From: Pseudomonas saliphila
Lineage (GTDB): Bacteria; Pseudomonadota; Gammaproteobacteria; Pseudomonadales; Pseudomonadaceae
DNA length: 64,000 bases
Reading direction: 5' to 3'
Assembly (NCBI RefSeq): GCF_008638345.1
Contig: NZ_VTVA01000007.1
Coordinates: forward strand, 120,232 to 184,231
Shown here one piece after another: positions 39,401-49,552 of the stretch (its first letter is position 1; each line of letters opens with the position of its first letter). Made by a program: the position numbers and the translations under genes. A model generated the notes under the pieces. It did not search any database, was not told the DNA's origin, and worked only from the letters and a program-made list of their open reading frames with translations.

Positions 39401-42400
39401 CGGATCCGGAGCGCGCTATCGAAGGGTCCGAGAGCTTCCTGGAACGGGTTCGAGCGTTGCACGCCGAAGGGCTCAGTCAGCTCGAAAGCCGTCGCTCGGA
39501 TGCCGAAGACAGCCGTGACAACGAAGCGGGGCTGCTATCGATTTTCCTCACCGAGGGCATTGAGCTGTTGCTGGACGCAGCGGAAGCACTGCAGGCCTGG
39601 CGTCGTGGCGAAGGGGAGATCGACGGATACGGTCTGGTTCGCAGCCTGAGAGAGCTGGGCGAGGTCGCCGGCGATGTCGAACTGAATGCACTGGAAACCT
39701 TGTGCCAGCGGCTGGAAGAAGTGCATGAAGCTATTCTCGATGGCCGCTTGCAGCTCGATGATGGGGTCGCACTGGCGCTCGAGGCCGCGCATGACCGCTT
39801 GATTGTAATGATGGATCAGGTGGCGTCCCATCAATTCGTGGTACCTGCCGAGAGCGAGTTGAACGCGCTGCAAGCACTGTTTGTGGATGAGCGCTCGCCG
39901 GCAGCCATCGCCTCGCCGATTGAAGCAGACACCACCCCGGCGGCCGACCCACTGTCGGAAATGGTTTCCCAGGAACTGCCTGACGAAACGCCGCCGGGTA
40001 TGTGGCATCCACGCGAAGCGGTCACGGATCACGAACTGGTCGATATCTTTCTGGAAGAGGCGCAGGAGATCGTCGAAAGTTCAGGCGAGAGCCTGCGTAC
40101 CTGGCTTGACGATACGGGCAATAACATCGCGGTTGAAGCCCTGCAACGTGACCTGCATACCCTGAAAGGCGGCGCACGTATGGCCGAGATACGTCCGGTC
40201 GGCGATCTCGCGCATGAACTGGAGTTCCTCTACGAAGGGATTTGTGAATTCCGCTACCAACCCAGTGAGCATCTTGCCGCATTGCTGCATGCCTGCCACG
40301 ACAGTCTCGCGGATATGGTCGAAGGCGTTGTGGCTGGGCGCCCGATCAGTGATGGATCGGGTTTGATTGGTGCCATACGCACCTACCGCGCGCATCCGGA
40401 TCAACCGGTCGAATTGCCGTCTCGCGATACCGCGGCACAGTCCGAATTCAATGTGCAGGCGTCGGGCTTGCCCGCCGCTGTGTCGCCATCGGCATTCTCC
40501 CAGCCCATGCAGGGCATGCTCGCGATGTTCCTCGAGGAAGCGCGTGAGTTGCTCGAGCCCTGTGCGGCCTTGTTACAGCGCAAGGATGAGGACCCCAGCG
40601 CGGCTCACGATCTGTTGCATCGCGTGCAGACGCTGAAAGGCAGTGCCCGACTCGCCAACCAGCATGATCTGGCCGAACAGGCGAAATTGCTGGAAACCGC
40701 GCTACACGAAAGCGAACCCGACCAACTGGAACTGTTGGGACGTTCGCTGAACGAGCTGCAGGGCGCTATCGAAATGCTTGCCTCGGGTCAGGAATTGTCG
40801 GCGATCGACTGGTCTTTGACTGCGCACAGCCAACCCGGCAGCGTGACCTCCTCCAGCAAGACCACGGAAACGCCGCGCGTCATCGATTCCGGAAAAACTT
40901 TGGCGGACGTCAAGGCGATCCTACAGCAGGCGATGGAAGCCGGAGACGAGCGCCGCACGAGCAGCCGCAACGGCGCGCAGGAAACCGTCAAGGTGCCTGC
41001 CGGACTGCTCGAGGATCTGGTGAACCTGGCAGGTGAGACCTCTATCTTCCGTGGCCGAATCGAGCAGCAGGTTACTGATCTGAGCCATACGCTGCTGGAT
41101 GTGGAAAGTACTATCGATCGGGTGCGCGACCAGTTGCGCCGGTTGGATATGGAAACCCAGGCACAGATTCTTTCGCGACATCAGGAAGAGATCGAACAAG
41201 CCTATGAGGAATTCGATCCGCTGGAAATGGACCGTTATTCCCAGCTGCAGCAGTTGTCACGTTCGCTGTTCGAATCGGCATCGGACTTGCTCGACCTGAA
41301 GGAAACCCTCGCGTCCAAGAGCCGCGATGCGGAAACCCTGTTGATTCAGCAGGCGCGGGTGAATACCGAATTGCAGGAAGGGTTGATGCGTACCCGCATG
41401 GTGCCGTTCGATCGGCTGCTGCCGCGGATGCGCAGGGTCGTCAGACAGGTCGCTGGCGAATTGGGTAAACAGGTGGAACTGGTGGTCGGTAACGCTGAAG
41501 GGGAAATGGACCGCAGCGTGCTGGAGCGCATGATCGGCCCCCTGGAACATATGCTGCGCAATGCGGTAGATCACGGGATCGAGATGCCAGCGGGTCGGGA
41601 CGCTGCCGGCAAGCCGGAAGAAGGTCGCATTACCCTGGATTTGCGCCGTGAAGGCAGTGAAATTGTGTTGCAACTGGCCGATGACGGTCGCGGCATCAAC
41701 CTCGATGCGGTACGCCGCAAGGCGATCGAGCGAGGCCTGCTGGACTCCGATGTCGAGCTCTCGGATGACGAAATCCTGCAGCTGATTCTCGAGGCAGGCT
41801 TCTCCACCGCGGACAAGATTACCCAGATATCGGGTCGCGGCGTCGGGATGGATGTCGTCAATGCTGAGGTCAAGCAGCTCGGTGGCAGCATGTCGCTGGT
41901 CAACGAGCCGGGCCAGGGCACGGCATTTACCATCCGCCTGCCATTCACGGTTTCTGTGAACCGCGCACTGATGGTGTATTCAGGTGATGACCTGTTTGCC
42001 ATTCCGCTGAATACCATTGAAGGTATTGTCCGTGTTTCGGGTTACGAGCTGGAGGCCTATTACGCTCCGGATGCGCCGCCCTTCGAATACGCTGGCAAGC
42101 CCTATGACCTGCGTTACCTCGGTGAATTATTGGTCACCGGCCAGCAGCCCCGGCTGACCGGTCATTCACTGCCGCTGCCGGTGATTCTGGTACGCGGTGC
42201 CGAGCACAGCATGGCCGTTCAGGTGGACGCGCTGGCTGGCTCGCGGGAAATCGTGGTGAAGAGTCTTGGCAAGCAGTTTGCCGTGGTGCCGGGTATCTCG
42301 GGTGCCACCATCCTCGGTGATGGACGGGTCGTGGTGATCCTCGATCTGTTAGCAGTCATTCGCGCCCAGCAGGCCTTGCATTCCCAGCAACGCTTGGCCG

Positions 42401-42813
42401 CAGAGCGTGCTCAGGCCCTCGCTGCGCCGGTGGATGAGCGTTCGACGCTGGTCATGGTGGTGGATGATTCGATTACCGTTCGCAAGGTCACGACGCGCTT
42501 GCTTGAACGTCACGGTATGGAGGTGGTTACGGCCAAGGACGGGGTAGAAGCGATTGCCATGCTGCAGGATATCCAGCCGGACATCATGCTGCTGGACATC
42601 GAGATGCCGCGTATGGATGGCTTCGAAGTGGCCACACTGGTGCGTCACGATGAGCGGCTGCAGGATCTGCCAATTATCATGATCACTTCCCGGACCGGTG
42701 AAAAACACCGTGAGCGGGCGCGGTCTATCGGCGTCAATAATTACCTCGGCAAGCCCTACCAGGAAACCGAGCTGCTTGAGGCAATAGGCAAGCTGGTTAC
42801 CATTCGTGAATGA
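36454..42813 (+). CDS. chpA: Hybrid chemotaxis kinase ChpA (PilL)
   Basis: CheA-type hybrid kinase of 2119 residues, the longest gene here; P. aeruginosa ChpA is about 350 residues longer. Seven phosphotransfer-like modules are visible. Canonical HTLKG boxes hold H651, H924 and H1235. The first module has HGTLQ with H54. Others are altered: SVRGGME near 486, SLRELGEVAG near 1064, and QTLKGSARL with Q1392 in place of His. A kinase dimerisation segment (near 1513), an ATPase domain (LEHMLRNAVDHG near 1698; GRGVGMDV), a CheW domain (about 1830-1960) and a receiver with D2048 follow. GTG start, overlapping pilK. Confidence 0.95.
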   Translation: MNMGDRHDYVALDWVKGEISETLGQARQALEAFVENPEDSTRLRFCLTYIHQVHGTLQMVEFYGAALLAEEMEQLAQSLMHGTANREGEALEVLMQSILQMPAYLDRVQSGRRDLPLVLLPLLNDMRSARGEKLLSENALFSPDLGEQGGIDMSPSPEFADELIVMRLRRLRQAMQTAQAGIIREQNVAANSHQLGRVFARLESLFKGAPFGDLWTIFAGVAEGLELGTIETGTAIRNLLREGDRELRKLVEKGIAARGETPPPELQRNLLFYVAKSLGSSPRLDALKDRYQLRTLWTQAERDAQSSGSRLVGPDRSAMQSVVVALGEELLQVKERLDLFVRSDRSELANLKALLPTLKQIADTLAMLGLGQPRRVLQEQIVRLEQLATGEAEANDAALMDIAGGLLFVEASLQGVSGQEREEPAETEGESDSSRAPVNQDMTQVHQQVVQEARNALEHTRDAINAFIAHQWNHDQLQPVDECLNSVRGGMEMLGLQRAANTLGACRLYVTEQLIATQAIPEWEALDALADVITSIDYYLERLAEDDSDRGDSILAVAEERLAVLHYDPASIGRRKAEAEMQPTQETPAQTPAVEALVEAPEDVEELDTELVEIFIEEAGEVLEALAEFTPIWEAEPENHKARAEVRRSFHTLKGSGRMVRAGVLAELSWSVENMLNKVIEHSVELTPSVFAVINAVREFMPRLVDDFAANTQQQLPEVIRLTAQADALAKGLALPEDELEPAPLVNATTELNDIERAEDTADVDDALSESEQSELEPDQHEHTLEGISDSGEVEHLEEEWVSEQLGSEPLIAADDVDVPSPADEGMADDEQAHPLEAVDQAETLQTAFDPTAQNSPIDADALPAAEATEAEALADTTSGMDPLLLEIFNNETRVHIEELRRFIALCDESVPQPISDALQRALHTLKGSAHMAGIQPIARLVTPLEKLAKDFKGNLIHADAAVAALLGEAVDMIETGLKQLPSDPERAIEGSESFLERVRALHAEGLSQLESRRSDAEDSRDNEAGLLSIFLTEGIELLLDAAEALQAWRRGEGEIDGYGLVRSLRELGEVAGDVELNALETLCQRLEEVHEAILDGRLQLDDGVALALEAAHDRLIVMMDQVASHQFVVPAESELNALQALFVDERSPAAIASPIEADTTPAADPLSEMVSQELPDETPPGMWHPREAVTDHELVDIFLEEAQEIVESSGESLRTWLDDTGNNIAVEALQRDLHTLKGGARMAEIRPVGDLAHELEFLYEGICEFRYQPSEHLAALLHACHDSLADMVEGVVAGRPISDGSGLIGAIRTYRAHPDQPVELPSRDTAAQSEFNVQASGLPAAVSPSAFSQPMQGMLAMFLEEARELLEPCAALLQRKDEDPSAAHDLLHRVQTLKGSARLANQHDLAEQAKLLETALHESEPDQLELLGRSLNELQGAIEMLASGQELSAIDWSLTAHSQPGSVTSSSKTTETPRVIDSGKTLADVKAILQQAMEAGDERRTSSRNGAQETVKVPAGLLEDLVNLAGETSIFRGRIEQQVTDLSHTLLDVESTIDRVRDQLRRLDMETQAQILSRHQEEIEQAYEEFDPLEMDRYSQLQQLSRSLFESASDLLDLKETLASKSRDAETLLIQQARVNTELQEGLMRTRMVPFDRLLPRMRRVVRQVAGELGKQVELVVGNAEGEMDRSVLERMIGPLEHMLRNAVDHGIEMPAGRDAAGKPEEGRITLDLRREGSEIVLQLADDGRGINLDAVRRKAIERGLLDSDVELSDDEILQLILEAGFSTADKITQISGRGVGMDVVNAEVKQLGGSMSLVNEPGQGTAFTIRLPFTVSVNRALMVYSGDDLFAIPLNTIEGIVRVSGYELEAYYAPDAPPFEYAGKPYDLRYLGELLVTGQQPRLTGHSLPLPVILVRGAEHSMAVQVDALAGSREIVVKSLGKQFAVVPGISGATILGDGRVVVILDLLAVIRAQQALHSQQRLAAERAQALAAPVDERSTLVMVVDDSITVRKVTTRLLERHGMEVVTAKDGVEAIAMLQDIQPDIMLLDIEMPRMDGFEVATLVRHDERLQDLPIIMITSRTGEKHRERARSIGVNNYLGKPYQETELLEAIGKLVTIRE

Positions 42814-43783
42814 GACACCGGTACCTGCGCCGGCCATTGCCTTGCTCGCCAGTCAGCCAGCCAAGCGAAAGCTGCTGGCTGAGGTGCTGGGCGAGTTCGG
42901 CTACCGGGTAGTCTTCGCCAACGAGCCTGAGCGGCTGGATTGTGCCCAATTGGCGGCGGTGAGTACTGATGCCTGGTTGCTTGAACTGTCCGAAGAATCG
43001 GTACTGGCTGAGTGGCTGCTCGAGCATAGTCCGGTCCCGGTTTTGTTGGGAACGGGGGAAGTGCCCGACCGGCACAGCGAAGACTACCCACGCTGGAAAC
43101 GCAGGCTGTATAACAAGTTGCAGCCCTTATTGGGTAATCCTCCGGCGGGTCAGGCGCCGAGTATGTCGGTCGCTACCCCAAGCCCATCTGGTTTGCCTGC
43201 TGCCCGTTGTGTCTGGTTGTTGGCGGCGTCGCTGGGTGGCCCCGCAGCGGTAAAAAGTTTCCTGGATGCCTTGCCGGCCGATCTGCCGGTGGCGTTCATT
43301 TACGCACAACACATTGATCAGGGCTTCGAGTACAAACTGCCGCAAATATTGGGTCGTCATAACGACTGGCGTTTCTTTAATTGTGAGGAAGGTTCGCGCC
43401 TGCACGAAGGCGAGGTGATGGTCGCGCCTATCAGACGTGCGATCGAGTTTGGTCCCGGCGGTGAGGTGCGGTTGTCTGATCAGCCCTGGCCGGGCGCCTA
43501 CCAGCCAGCGATAGAGGTGTTACTGGATGAGCTCGTCAAAACATTCAGTCCGGATTGTGGCGCGATCATCTTTAGCGGCATGGGTGAAGACGGCGTAGCC
43601 GCGTGCGGTCGGATGCACGAAAAAGGCATGCCGGTCTGGACTCAGAGTGCGGAGAGCGCGGCCTGCGCCACCATGCCCCTGGCCGTTCAACTGGCGGGGT
43701 TCAGTAGCCGACAGGGCTCACCCGAAGAGTTGGCCATGGCAATGCGGAATTGGATCGATCAGGAGTTACTCGTGGCACTCTAG
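42806..43783 (+). CDS. chpB: CheB-type methylesterase ChpB
   Basis: Protein-glutamate methylesterase of 325 residues, starting at GTG 42806 and overlapping chpA by eight bases. The catalytic triad is S142 (AASLGGP), H169 (YAQHIDQG) and D262 (GMGEDGV). The N-terminal 120 residues resemble a receiver, but the acidic pocket and phosphoacceptor Asp are missing, as in other ChpB proteins. It should reverse PilK-dependent methylation of PilJ. Confidence 0.93.
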   Translation: MNETPVPAPAIALLASQPAKRKLLAEVLGEFGYRVVFANEPERLDCAQLAAVSTDAWLLELSEESVLAEWLLEHSPVPVLLGTGEVPDRHSEDYPRWKRRLYNKLQPLLGNPPAGQAPSMSVATPSPSGLPAARCVWLLAASLGGPAAVKSFLDALPADLPVAFIYAQHIDQGFEYKLPQILGRHNDWRFFNCEEGSRLHEGEVMVAPIRRAIEFGPGGEVRLSDQPWPGAYQPAIEVLLDELVKTFSPDCGAIIFSGMGEDGVAACGRMHEKGMPVWTQSAESAACATMPLAVQLAGFSSRQGSPEELAMAMRNWIDQELLVAL

Positions 43784-43954
43784 CGCGGTCAGGCTGCCAT
43801 CGCGCCATGATACGGCGAGCATCCGCAAGAAGGTGTCGCAGCAGGAGCTGAACCCTAATCACCTGCCATACCCCGTCTGCTGTGACTGGGCGGGCAACAG
43901 GATCGCGGTCAAAGGTCGACAGGCCCGGGATCACGGAACAATCGAGAGGACAAC

Positions 43955-44431
43955 ATGGCAACGTCAGACGCATTGGAAAGCTTGAATGGGCTGGTCGTAC
44001 CGCTGGCTACGAAGCCGCTGTTATTGCCCAACGTCGCAGTGGCGGAGCTAGTCGGTTATCGCCTGAGCCAACCGGCTACGCAGGGGCCTGAATGGTTTCT
44101 CGGCTGGACGACATGGCGCGACCAGCTGGTGCCCTTGATCGATCCGGAACGTCTGCTCGGGCAGGCGTCGTCAACTGATAGCGCCGCACAGCCACGCACG
44201 CTGGTGCTTAACGCGCTGGGTGGCCGGTCCGGTCTGCAGTTCATCGGCATGCGCATCTGGGCCATTCCCCGTTCACGCAAAGTTATTCGCGGCGAGATAG
44301 AAACCAGAGGCGAGGGCAGTGATTTCGTGCTGCAAGAGGTGAGCGTTGGTGAAGATACTAATACCATGCTGATCCCGGATCTTCTGGCCGTTGAACAGGC
44401 GCTGGCCGATACCGGATTGCTGCGCGCCTGA
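43955..44431 (+). CDS. chpC: CheW-like protein ChpC
   Basis: Second CheW-like adaptor of the cluster, 158 residues, with GAGAGGACAAC before ATG 43955. The domain has VPLATKPLLLPNVAVAELVGY, FLGWTTWRDQLVPLIDPERLL in place of the NLRG turn, and ends with IPDLLAVEQAL. A 171-base gap separates it from chpB; I see no terminator there. In P. aeruginosa ChpC is thought to link other receptors to ChpA. It converges with envZ across 20 bases without an obvious terminator. Confidence 0.9.
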   Translation: MATSDALESLNGLVVPLATKPLLLPNVAVAELVGYRLSQPATQGPEWFLGWTTWRDQLVPLIDPERLLGQASSTDSAAQPRTLVLNALGGRSGLQFIGMRIWAIPRSRKVIRGEIETRGEGSDFVLQEVSVGEDTNTMLIPDLLAVEQALADTGLLRA

Positions 44432-44451
44432 ATCTCGAAAGATTTCACTTA

Positions 44452-45759
44452 TCAATCCGCAACGGGAAGACTGAACCGGGCTTCGGTGCCACCGCCGCCG
44501 CGATTGAGTAGCTGTACCGTTGCGCCATGCGTGTCCGCGATGCGCTTGACGATGGCCAGGCCTAGCCCGGTTCCCTTGGTGGACCGCGCTCGGTCTCCGC
44601 GGGTGAAGGGCGTAAATAGCGATTCCGATTCAGCTGGCTCGATGCCGGGCCCTCTGTCCAGCACGGCGATGACCAGATAACGCTGGGTCCCGGTGCGGGT
44701 TTCATAGGTGCAGACTTCGACGCCGGCGCCACCATGCTTGAGTGCATTTTCGATCAGATTGGTTATGGCGCGCTTCATGGATAGCCGTCGCAGCGGCGTG
44801 GCGGGCACGGGCTCAAGGCATAGGCGAACTCTTTCCTCGCCGGTATTGAGCGGCGCGACCACTTCGCGAATCAATTCATTGATATCCGCCGGCTCTACTT
44901 TTTCCGCATTACCATCGCGGATGAAGGCCATGAACTGATCCAGTATCGCGTCCATGTCTTCGATGTCTCTGATCATGCCCTCCGTGAGTTCAGGATCGCT
45001 CGACGACAGCATCTCGGTAGACAAACGCATGCGCGTCAGCGGGGTGCGTAGATCATGCGATACGCCAGCCAGCAGCAGTGTGCGGTCACGGTTGGCCTGT
45101 TCCACGTCGTGGGCCATCTGGTTGAAAGCGCGATACACCTCGGCGATTTCCGCCGGTCCTCCGGTATCCAGCAGACGGATCCGCTGACCGCGTCCGACTC
45201 GGCGTGCGGCCAGCTCCAGTACTTTCAGGGGTCTGTTCAGCTGGCGAACAAAGATCCAGGCAGTGGCAGTGGACAATACGCCGATCGACAGCAGCCAGGT
45301 CACTACCCACCAGATGCGTTGGCCCCGTAGCGGATGGGCGTAGAGCGGGACTTTGAGCCAGTAGTCGCCGTAGTTGGCCTGATGAATCCAGATGGCCGGC
45401 TCTTCGTGGGTGCGAACTCTCACCAAAGTGCGGTCGCCAAGTTCGTCCCGCACCTGGTTGGTGAAGATGCCGGAGTAGGGCCAGTGGATTTCACCCGGCG
45501 GGACTTTGTCCTCCGTCACCAATCCCATGCCCGTCATGCGCTCGAGATCAGCGCGCGCTTCCGGGTTGGCGGCCCAATAGGCATGCACCAGCATCGCGGT
45601 GCCATGGCTGTATTGGCGGTCGACCAGCAGGTCTTCGTTGCTCATCAGATAGACGATGGTCAGCAGTTTGGAGAACAGCGTGACCACCAGCACCAACAAC
45701 AGCGTTCGGGCAAAAAAACTACGCGGCAGTAATGGATGCCAGCCGGGTCCTCCCTTCAC
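44452..45759 (-). CDS. envZ: EnvZ/AmgS-type sensor histidine kinase
   Basis: Membrane sensor kinase of 435 residues from GTG 45759, which overlaps the ompR stop; the frame to 45795 would overlap ompR by 40 bases. Membrane helices lie at about 16-39 and 149-171, around a periplasmic domain of some 110 residues. A HAMP segment leads to H235 in [16 protein letters not shown]-box [18 protein letters not shown] and [11 protein letters not shown] complete the ATPase domain. The pair's place beside tex and gshA matches AmgRS of P. aeruginosa, which answers envelope stress caused by aminoglycosides. Confidence 0.92.
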   Translation of the reverse strand: MKGGPGWHPLLPRSFFARTLLLVLVVTLFSKLLTIVYLMSNEDLLVDRQYSHGTAMLVHAYWAANPEARADLERMTGMGLVTEDKVPPGEIHWPYSGIFTNQVRDELGDRTLVRVRTHEEPAIWIHQANYGDYWLKVPLYAHPLRGQRIWWVVTWLLSIGVLSTATAWIFVRQLNRPLKVLELAARRVGRGQRIRLLDTGGPAEIAEVYRAFNQMAHDVEQANRDRTLLLAGVSHDLRTPLTRMRLSTEMLSSSDPELTEGMIRDIEDMDAILDQFMAFIRDGNAEKVEPADINELIREVVAPLNTGEERVRLCLEPVPATPLRRLSMKRAITNLIENALKHGGAGVEVCTYETRTGTQRYLVIAVLDRGPGIEPAESESLFTPFTRGDRARSTKGTGLGLAIVKRIADTHGATVQLLNRGGGGTEARFSLPVAD

Positions 45760-46472
45760 TTGCCGTCCGGTACGAATACGTAGCCCACGCCCCACACCGT
45801 CTGAATATAGCGTGGCTTGGACGGGTCGGGTTCAAGCATGCGGCGCAAGCGGGAAATCTGCACGTCGATCGAGCGTTCCAGGGCGTCCCATTCGCGGCCA
45901 CGTGCCAGCTGCATCAGCTTGTCGCGGGTCAAGGGTTCGCGCGGGTGTTGAACCAATGCCTTGAGTACGGCGAACTCCCCGGTGGTAAGCATATGGACTT
46001 CGTCACCGCGCTTGAGCTCGCGGGTCGCCAGGCTGAGAACGAACTCGCCGAAGGTGACTTCGTTGTCGTCCGCGCTGGGGGCGCCTGGCACCTGAGGTGA
46101 TTGACGGCGCAACACGGCTTTGATGCGCGCGACCAGTTCCCTGGGATTGAACGGCTTGGGCAGGTAGTCATCCGCGCCCATTTCCAGACCTTCGATGCGG
46201 CTGGTCTCGTCACCCTTGGCGGTCAGCATGATGATTGGCGTGCGGTTGCCCTGATCGCGCAACCGTTTGCACGCGGTCATGCCATCCTCGCCGGGCAGCA
46301 TCAGATCCAGAACGATTAGCGAATACAGCTCGCGGGCCAGCAAGCGGTCCATCTGTTCGGTATTCTCGACGGCGCGGACGCGGTAATCCTGCTCCGTCAG
46401 AAAACGCTCCAGTAGTCGCCGCAGCCGTACGTCATCATCGACAATCAGGATTTTTTCGCCTTCGCTATTCAT
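45756..46472 (-). CDS. ompR: OmpR/AmgR-type response regulator
   Basis: DNA-binding regulator of 238 residues from ATG 46472 ([14 protein letters not shown]); the frame to 46502 has no ribosome binding site. The receiver domain has D56 as phosphoacceptor ([13 protein letters not shown]) and K105 in LPKPFNP. The C-terminal winged helix (about 135-235) includes [16 protein letters not shown] and the recognition region [34 protein letters not shown]. It is co-transcribed with envZ and divergent from tex. Confidence 0.94.
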   Translation of the reverse strand: MNSEGEKILIVDDDVRLRRLLERFLTEQDYRVRAVENTEQMDRLLARELYSLIVLDLMLPGEDGMTACKRLRDQGNRTPIIMLTAKGDETSRIEGLEMGADDYLPKPFNPRELVARIKAVLRRQSPQVPGAPSADDNEVTFGEFVLSLATRELKRGDEVHMLTTGEFAVLKALVQHPREPLTRDKLMQLARGREWDALERSIDVQISRLRRMLEPDPSKPRYIQTVWGVGYVFVPDGK

Positions 46473-46725
46473 GCCGTCTCTACCCGTTGAATGTGCCGTC
46501 ATTGTGGCGTAAGCCGCCCTGTTTACTCATTGACCCTTGTTACAAATAATTTCCCAGCTGCACGTATTATAGGGATGTATCGCGTGGCGTTCGCAAAACC
46601 GTGCGCCAGCAATTATTCCTACACCTTAGCCCTTGATGGCCGTGGTTGCAGCGGCGGGTTTCCTCGTTTGGCGTGAGACTCGGTTATACTTCGCGGCTCG
46701 TTGAAAAAACTGGGTGCCCGTGCCG

Positions 46726-49080
46726 ATGGAAAGTATTGCTTCACGAATTGCCAGCGAGCTGGCAGTTCGCCCCGAACAGGTGGTCGCTACCGTAACCCTT
46801 CTGGATGAAGGCGCAAGCGTTCCGTTTATCGCACGCTATCGGAAAGAAGTCACCGGCAGTCTTGACGATACCCAGCTACGGTTCCTGGAGGAGCGGCTGC
46901 GCTATCTTCGTGAGCTGGACGATCGGCGCCTGAGCATCCTCGCCAGCATTACCGAACAGGGCAAGCTGACGGCGGAACTGGAACAGAACATCCGCGAAGC
47001 CGATACTAAGACCCGCCTCGAAGACCTTTACCTACCGTATAAGGTCAAGCGCCGCACTAAGGGCCAGATCGCCATCGAAGCCGGGCTTTTGCCCTTGGCG
47101 GACCAGTTGTTTGACGATCCCACGCACGATCCCGCCCAGCTGGCGACGGCGTACGTCGACGCAGACAAGGGTGTTGCCGACATCAAGGCCGCCCTCGATG
47201 GCGCTAAATACATCCTTATGGAACGCTTCAGCGAAGACGCCGCCTTGTTGGAGCGTCTGCGTCAGGCCGTGCGCCAGGACGGTCGCCTGACGTCGCGGTT
47301 GGTTGCCGGGAAAGAGCAGGAGGGTGCCAAGTTCCGCGATTATTTCGAGTATGACGAAGCGTATCGCAACGTGCCTTCTCATCGCGCACTGGCCATTCTG
47401 CGTGGGCGCAACGAAGGCATATTGAGCATCTCCCTGCAGCTGGGCGACCCGGATGCACCGGCCAGTGCCACGCATCCCTGCGAAGGCATGATTGCCGACG
47501 CGTTCGGGATCACTGATCGGGGCCGCCCGGCTGATACATGGCTGGCTGAGGTGGTCCGCTGGACCTGGCGTGTGAAGCTGTCCGGTCATGTGGAGACCGA
47601 GCTGCTGGGTAACCTGCGCGAAGCAGCAGAAGATGAAGCGATCCGCGTGTTTGCCAACAATCTGAAAGACCTGCTGCTGGCCGCCCCGGCCGGCCCCAAG
47701 GTCACCCTGGCGATGGATCCGGGCCTGCGCACCGGCGTCAAACTCGCCGTTGTCGAGGCCACCGGTAAGTTGGTCGATACGGCGACCATCTTTCCCCATG
47801 CGCCCCGCAACCAGTGGGATCAGTCCTTGGCTGTATTGGTTGCGCTGTGTAAGACACATGGCGTGAATCTGATCGCCATCGGCAATGGCACTGCCTCGCG
47901 AGAGAGCGACAAGCTGGCCGGTGACCTGCTCAAGCTGTGCCCTGAATTGAAAATGCAGAAAATCACCGTGTCTGAAGCGGGCGCGTCGGTATATTCCGCC
48001 TCGGAACTGGCCGCCAAGGAATTCCCTGACCTGGACGTTACCTACCGTGGCGCCGTGTCCATCGCCCGACGTCTGCAGGACCCGCTGGCGGAACTGGTAA
48101 AGATTGAGCCCAAATCGATCGGGGTTGGCCAGTACCAGCATGATGTGTCCCAGCTGAAGCTGGCGCGCAGCCTGAACGCGGTGGTCGAAGACTGCGTAAA
48201 CGCCGTTGGCGTGGATCTGAACACGGCGTCCATGCCCTTGCTTACCCGCGTATCGGGCCTGAACCCGACCATCGCGCAAAACATTGTGGACTATCGCGAC
48301 GCCAACGGTGCCTTCGGCAGTCGCCGCGAGCTGCTCAAGGTTGCTCGCCTCGGCGCCAAGACCTTTGAGCAGGCGGCCGGCTTTCTGCGCGTCATGGGTG
48401 GCAGCAATCCGCTGGATGCTTCTGCAGTGCATCCCGAGGCGTATCCACTGGTCGAGCGCATCGCCGGAGAAACCGGCCGGGATATTCGCGGCTTGATCGG
48501 CGACTCTGGCTTTCTACGCAAGCTCGAACCGGCCAAATTTACCGACGAGCACTTCGGTATTCCGACCATCAACGACATCCTCATGGAGCTGGATAAGCCG
48601 GGCCGCGATCCACGTCCGGAATTCAAGGCCGCTGCCTTCCAGGAAGGCGTTGAGAAGATCGGCGACCTCACGCCTGGCATGGTGCTCGAAGGGGTTGTCA
48701 GCAACGTAGCCAATTTCGGCGCGTTCGTGGATATCGGCGTGCATCAGGACGGACTGGTGCATATTTCCATGCTCTCGAACCAGTTCGTCAAGGACCCGCG
48801 TGACGTGGTCAAGGCCGGCGATATCGTCAAAGTGAAAGTACTTGAGGTCGACGTGCCACGCCAGCGTATCAGCCTTAGTATGCGTATGGACGCCGAGCCC
48901 AGCGCTGCGGGACCGGGCGATGTCGCGTCGGCTGGGCCACGCAATGGCGACCGTCGCGCTGGACGCTCTGCTTCGCGGGGTACAGCCAAGCAGGGCGCAT
49001 CAAATACTGGCGCTCAGCCCGCTGCGACTGGTACGTTTGCCAACCTGTTCGCCAATGCCAAAAACTTGAAGAAGCACTGA
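46726..49080 (+). CDS. tex: Tex-type RNA-binding protein
   Basis: Transcription accessory protein of 784 residues from ATG 46726; in-frame GTG codons at 46714 and 46720 are alternatives. Domains in order: N-terminal helical region with [20 protein letters not shown], a YqgF-like domain ([14 protein letters not shown] near 330), helix-hairpin-helix segments ([20 protein letters not shown]), and an S1 domain near residue 650 ([19 protein letters not shown]). A basic, low-complexity tail follows. Tex binds nucleic acid and affects transcription of toxins in some pathogens; its exact role is open. Confidence 0.94.
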   Translation: MESIASRIASELAVRPEQVVATVTLLDEGASVPFIARYRKEVTGSLDDTQLRFLEERLRYLRELDDRRLSILASITEQGKLTAELEQNIREADTKTRLEDLYLPYKVKRRTKGQIAIEAGLLPLADQLFDDPTHDPAQLATAYVDADKGVADIKAALDGAKYILMERFSEDAALLERLRQAVRQDGRLTSRLVAGKEQEGAKFRDYFEYDEAYRNVPSHRALAILRGRNEGILSISLQLGDPDAPASATHPCEGMIADAFGITDRGRPADTWLAEVVRWTWRVKLSGHVETELLGNLREAAEDEAIRVFANNLKDLLLAAPAGPKVTLAMDPGLRTGVKLAVVEATGKLVDTATIFPHAPRNQWDQSLAVLVALCKTHGVNLIAIGNGTASRESDKLAGDLLKLCPELKMQKITVSEAGASVYSASELAAKEFPDLDVTYRGAVSIARRLQDPLAELVKIEPKSIGVGQYQHDVSQLKLARSLNAVVEDCVNAVGVDLNTASMPLLTRVSGLNPTIAQNIVDYRDANGAFGSRRELLKVARLGAKTFEQAAGFLRVMGGSNPLDASAVHPEAYPLVERIAGETGRDIRGLIGDSGFLRKLEPAKFTDEHFGIPTINDILMELDKPGRDPRPEFKAAAFQEGVEKIGDLTPGMVLEGVVSNVANFGAFVDIGVHQDGLVHISMLSNQFVKDPRDVVKAGDIVKVKVLEVDVPRQRISLSMRMDAEPSAAGPGDVASAGPRNGDRRAGRSASRGTAKQGASNTGAQPAATGTFANLFANAKNLKKH

Positions 49081-49081
49081 T

Positions 49082-49483
49082 ATGACTGAACATCCAAAGA
49101 TGGTCGAGATCATGGAGAGCCGCATGAGCGCGTTCACCCAATCGCTCGGAGTCCAGTTTCATTCGATCGAGCGAGGCATTTGTGTGTTGCGTTTGCCCGT
49201 GCTGGAACACCATTTCAACTCGACCAACCGGGTACATGGCGGCGTGATTTTCAGCCTACTGGATTCCGCTATGGGCGCAGCGGCATTCAGCGTGCTGGAG
49301 TCACATGAGAGCACCGCAACCATCGAAGCCAAGATCAATTACACCCGCGCGGTGGTCGCTGGCGAGCTGGAATGCACCGGTAAAGTGGTGCATGCCGGCA
49401 CGCGCACCATCATTGTCGATGGTGAAATCTGGCAGGACGGCGCATTGGTCGCCAAGTGTCTTGGTACCTTTGCGCGCATCTGA
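49082..49483 (+). CDS. PaaI-type hotdog thioesterase
   Basis: Hotdog-fold protein of 133 residues, probably an acyl-CoA thioesterase of the PaaI family. NSTNRVHGGVIFSLLDSAMG (about 41-60) has the His-Gly-Gly motif and the catalytic Asp. TATIEAKINYTRAV and GEIWQDGALVAKCLGTF are family landmarks. Its start is one base after the tex stop, so translation may be coupled. The substrate is unknown. Confidence 0.85.
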   Translation: MTEHPKMVEIMESRMSAFTQSLGVQFHSIERGICVLRLPVLEHHFNSTNRVHGGVIFSLLDSAMGAAAFSVLESHESTATIEAKINYTRAVVAGELECTGKVVHAGTRTIIVDGEIWQDGALVAKCLGTFARI

Positions 49484-49552
49484 ACGCTTCTATACTGATA
49501 AACGTCCGGTGCGCACTGTGTCACCGAATTCTACGCTCAAGGAGTGACAACC

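Noticed and set aside
47032-48432. Open frame of 466 codons on the minus strand opposite tex
   Set aside because: Antisense to conserved tex sequence, with no ribosome binding site and no recognisable domain.
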